This document shows, in pieces, positions 4,894 through 5,231 of a DNA stretch of 5,231 bases. Under the pieces are notes generated by a model. That model was not told where the DNA came from. It made no database searches and was given only the letters and a program-made list of their open reading frames with translations. Origin of the DNA: Gemmatimonadota bacterium (lineage in GTDB: Bacteria > Gemmatimonadota > Gemmatimonadetes > Longimicrobiales > Gaopeijiaceae). The first letter of the stretch is position 1. Each line of letters starts with the position of its first letter. The stretch spans positions 1 to 5,231 of the forward strand of contig JAUQOX010000207.1 of assembly GCA_030550695.1 (NCBI GenBank). The letters are read 5' to 3'. Position numbers and translations under genes: made by a program.

Positions 4894-5231
4894 GGTGCCA
4901 TGTGTCCTTTCGAGGTGCGGTTCTCCCGGAACCGGCGGGCCGCTTCCACCAGGGCGGGGGCCCACTCCGGGGTGCCCAAGGCGTGAACATGAGTATAGCA
5001 GGCCAGAACGTTCCCTTGCACCAGGCCGTCCCCCCCCCCCCCGAACCCCACCCCTTTTCGGACCCTCAAGGCGTAGGCGCAGTCTTCCCCTTCCCCAGGG
5101 ACAGCCCAGGAGTAGTGGAACTCATGGCCCTTGATGAGGAGGCCCGTCGGAAAGAAGGGGTTCGTGCCCACCACCTCCACGACGGTGTAGCCATGTCCGC
5201 GGGGCTTCGGCGCAAACTCGAACTCCACCGG
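4890..5231 (-). CDS. dsrN: C-terminal part of a CbiA/CobB-type cobyrinate a,c-diamide synthase homologue, probably DsrN (siroheme amidase); 5' end beyond the window
   Basis: The last 113 codons of a glutamine-dependent amidase are visible; the ATP-binding N-terminal domain and catalytic Cys lie outside. Counting from the edge, residues 30-41 read GLLIKGHEFHYS, the hallmark of the class-I-like glutaminase domain in cobyrinate a,c-diamide synthases. NVLACYTHVHALGTPEWA (74-91) corresponds to the family's N.LASY.H.HF end, with H81 the likely triad histidine. CbiA amidates side chains a and c of cobyrinate or Ni-sirohydrochlorin. The homologue DsrN, encoded in dsr clusters of sulfate reducers and sulfur oxidisers, amidates siroheme for dissimilatory sulfite reductase. 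DsrN is preferred because the next two genes make siroheme, no other cobalamin genes are present, and the ALGTPEWA tail resembles DsrN proteins as I recall them. The stop overlaps the next gene's GTG start (GTGA). A 13-G run encodes residues 64-67 and the first base of D68. A cobalamin or coenzyme F430-type amidase remains possible. Confidence 0.85.
   Translation of the reverse strand, partial: PVEFEFAPKPRGHGYTVVEVVGTNPFFPTGLLIKGHEFHYSWAVPGEGEDCAYALRVRKGVGFGGGGDGLVQGNVLACYTHVHALGTPEWAPALVEAARRFRENRTSKGHMAP
5030..5042. repeat. 13-nt homopolymer C/G tract inside the amidase gene
   Basis: Thirteen consecutive Cs on the plus strand read as Gs in the amidase gene, encoding a four-glycine run in GFGGGGDGL. 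The reading frame matches the family on both sides (GHEFHYS before, NVLACYTH after), so the tract as given keeps the gene intact. A gain or loss of one base would remove the C-terminal catalytic histidine region. The tract is long enough for replication slippage and is also a common sequencing-error site. Confidence 0.85.

Noticed and set aside
4894..4965. Upstream extension of sirC-cbiX to an ATG at 4965
   Set aside because: The added 24 residues are Pro/Gly-rich, do not match the dehydrogenase family and would overlap the amidase gene by 76 bp. The GTG at 4893 gives a coupled start with a ribosome site.
4331..4990. 219-codon minus-strand frame overlapping sirC-cbiX
   Set aside because: It is an out-of-frame Gly/Pro/Arg-rich shadow of the dehydrogenase region with no family signal.

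Overview
The window is a compact, GC-rich bacterial segment made almost entirely of coding sequence. It holds two converging gene sets. The plus-strand set (positions 7-2303) encodes an enlarged YeiH-type putative sulfate/sulfur-anion transporter, a 60-residue single-span membrane protein and a HEAT-repeat-like protein. The minus-strand set (5231 down to 2278) is a siroheme pathway operon. In transcription order it encodes the C-terminal end of a CbiA/CobB-type amidase (probably DsrN, cut by the window edge), a fused precorrin-2 dehydrogenase/CbiX chelatase, and a fused uroporphyrinogen-III methyltransferase/uroporphyrinogen-III synthase (CobA-HemD).

The minus-strand proteins work in sequence. 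HemD closes hydroxymethylbilane to uroporphyrinogen III, and CobA methylates it to precorrin-2. The SirC/Met8-like domain oxidises precorrin-2 to sirohydrochlorin, and CbiX inserts Fe (siroheme) or Co. A DsrN-type enzyme would then amidate the siroheme to the form used by dissimilatory sulfite reductase. An amidase next to a complete siroheme pathway, with a sulfur-anion-type transporter alongside, suggests a dissimilatory sulfur metaboliser. A sulfate-reducing or sulfur-disproportionating member of the former Deltaproteobacteria (Desulfobacterota) is most likely. This is inference: no dsrAB, apr, sat or rRNA gene is visible.

Gene packing is tight. The YeiH gene and the small membrane gene are 12 bp apart. 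The small gene and the HEAT gene share a GTGA stop/start overlap, and so do the amidase and SirC-CbiX genes. The one sizeable gap (102 bp, 3802-3903) holds a strong GC hairpin. The two sets meet tail to tail with a 26-bp coding overlap (2278-2303) bordered by two short hairpins. No tRNA, rRNA, CRISPR, insertion sequence or origin was seen. No promoter can be placed, because both transcription units start at or beyond the window edges.

The biosynthetic pathway is known biology. The less explored parts are the long YeiH variant with its small membrane partner and HEAT protein, the SirC-CbiX fusion with its long low-complexity linker, and a run of 13 Gs inside the amidase gene.
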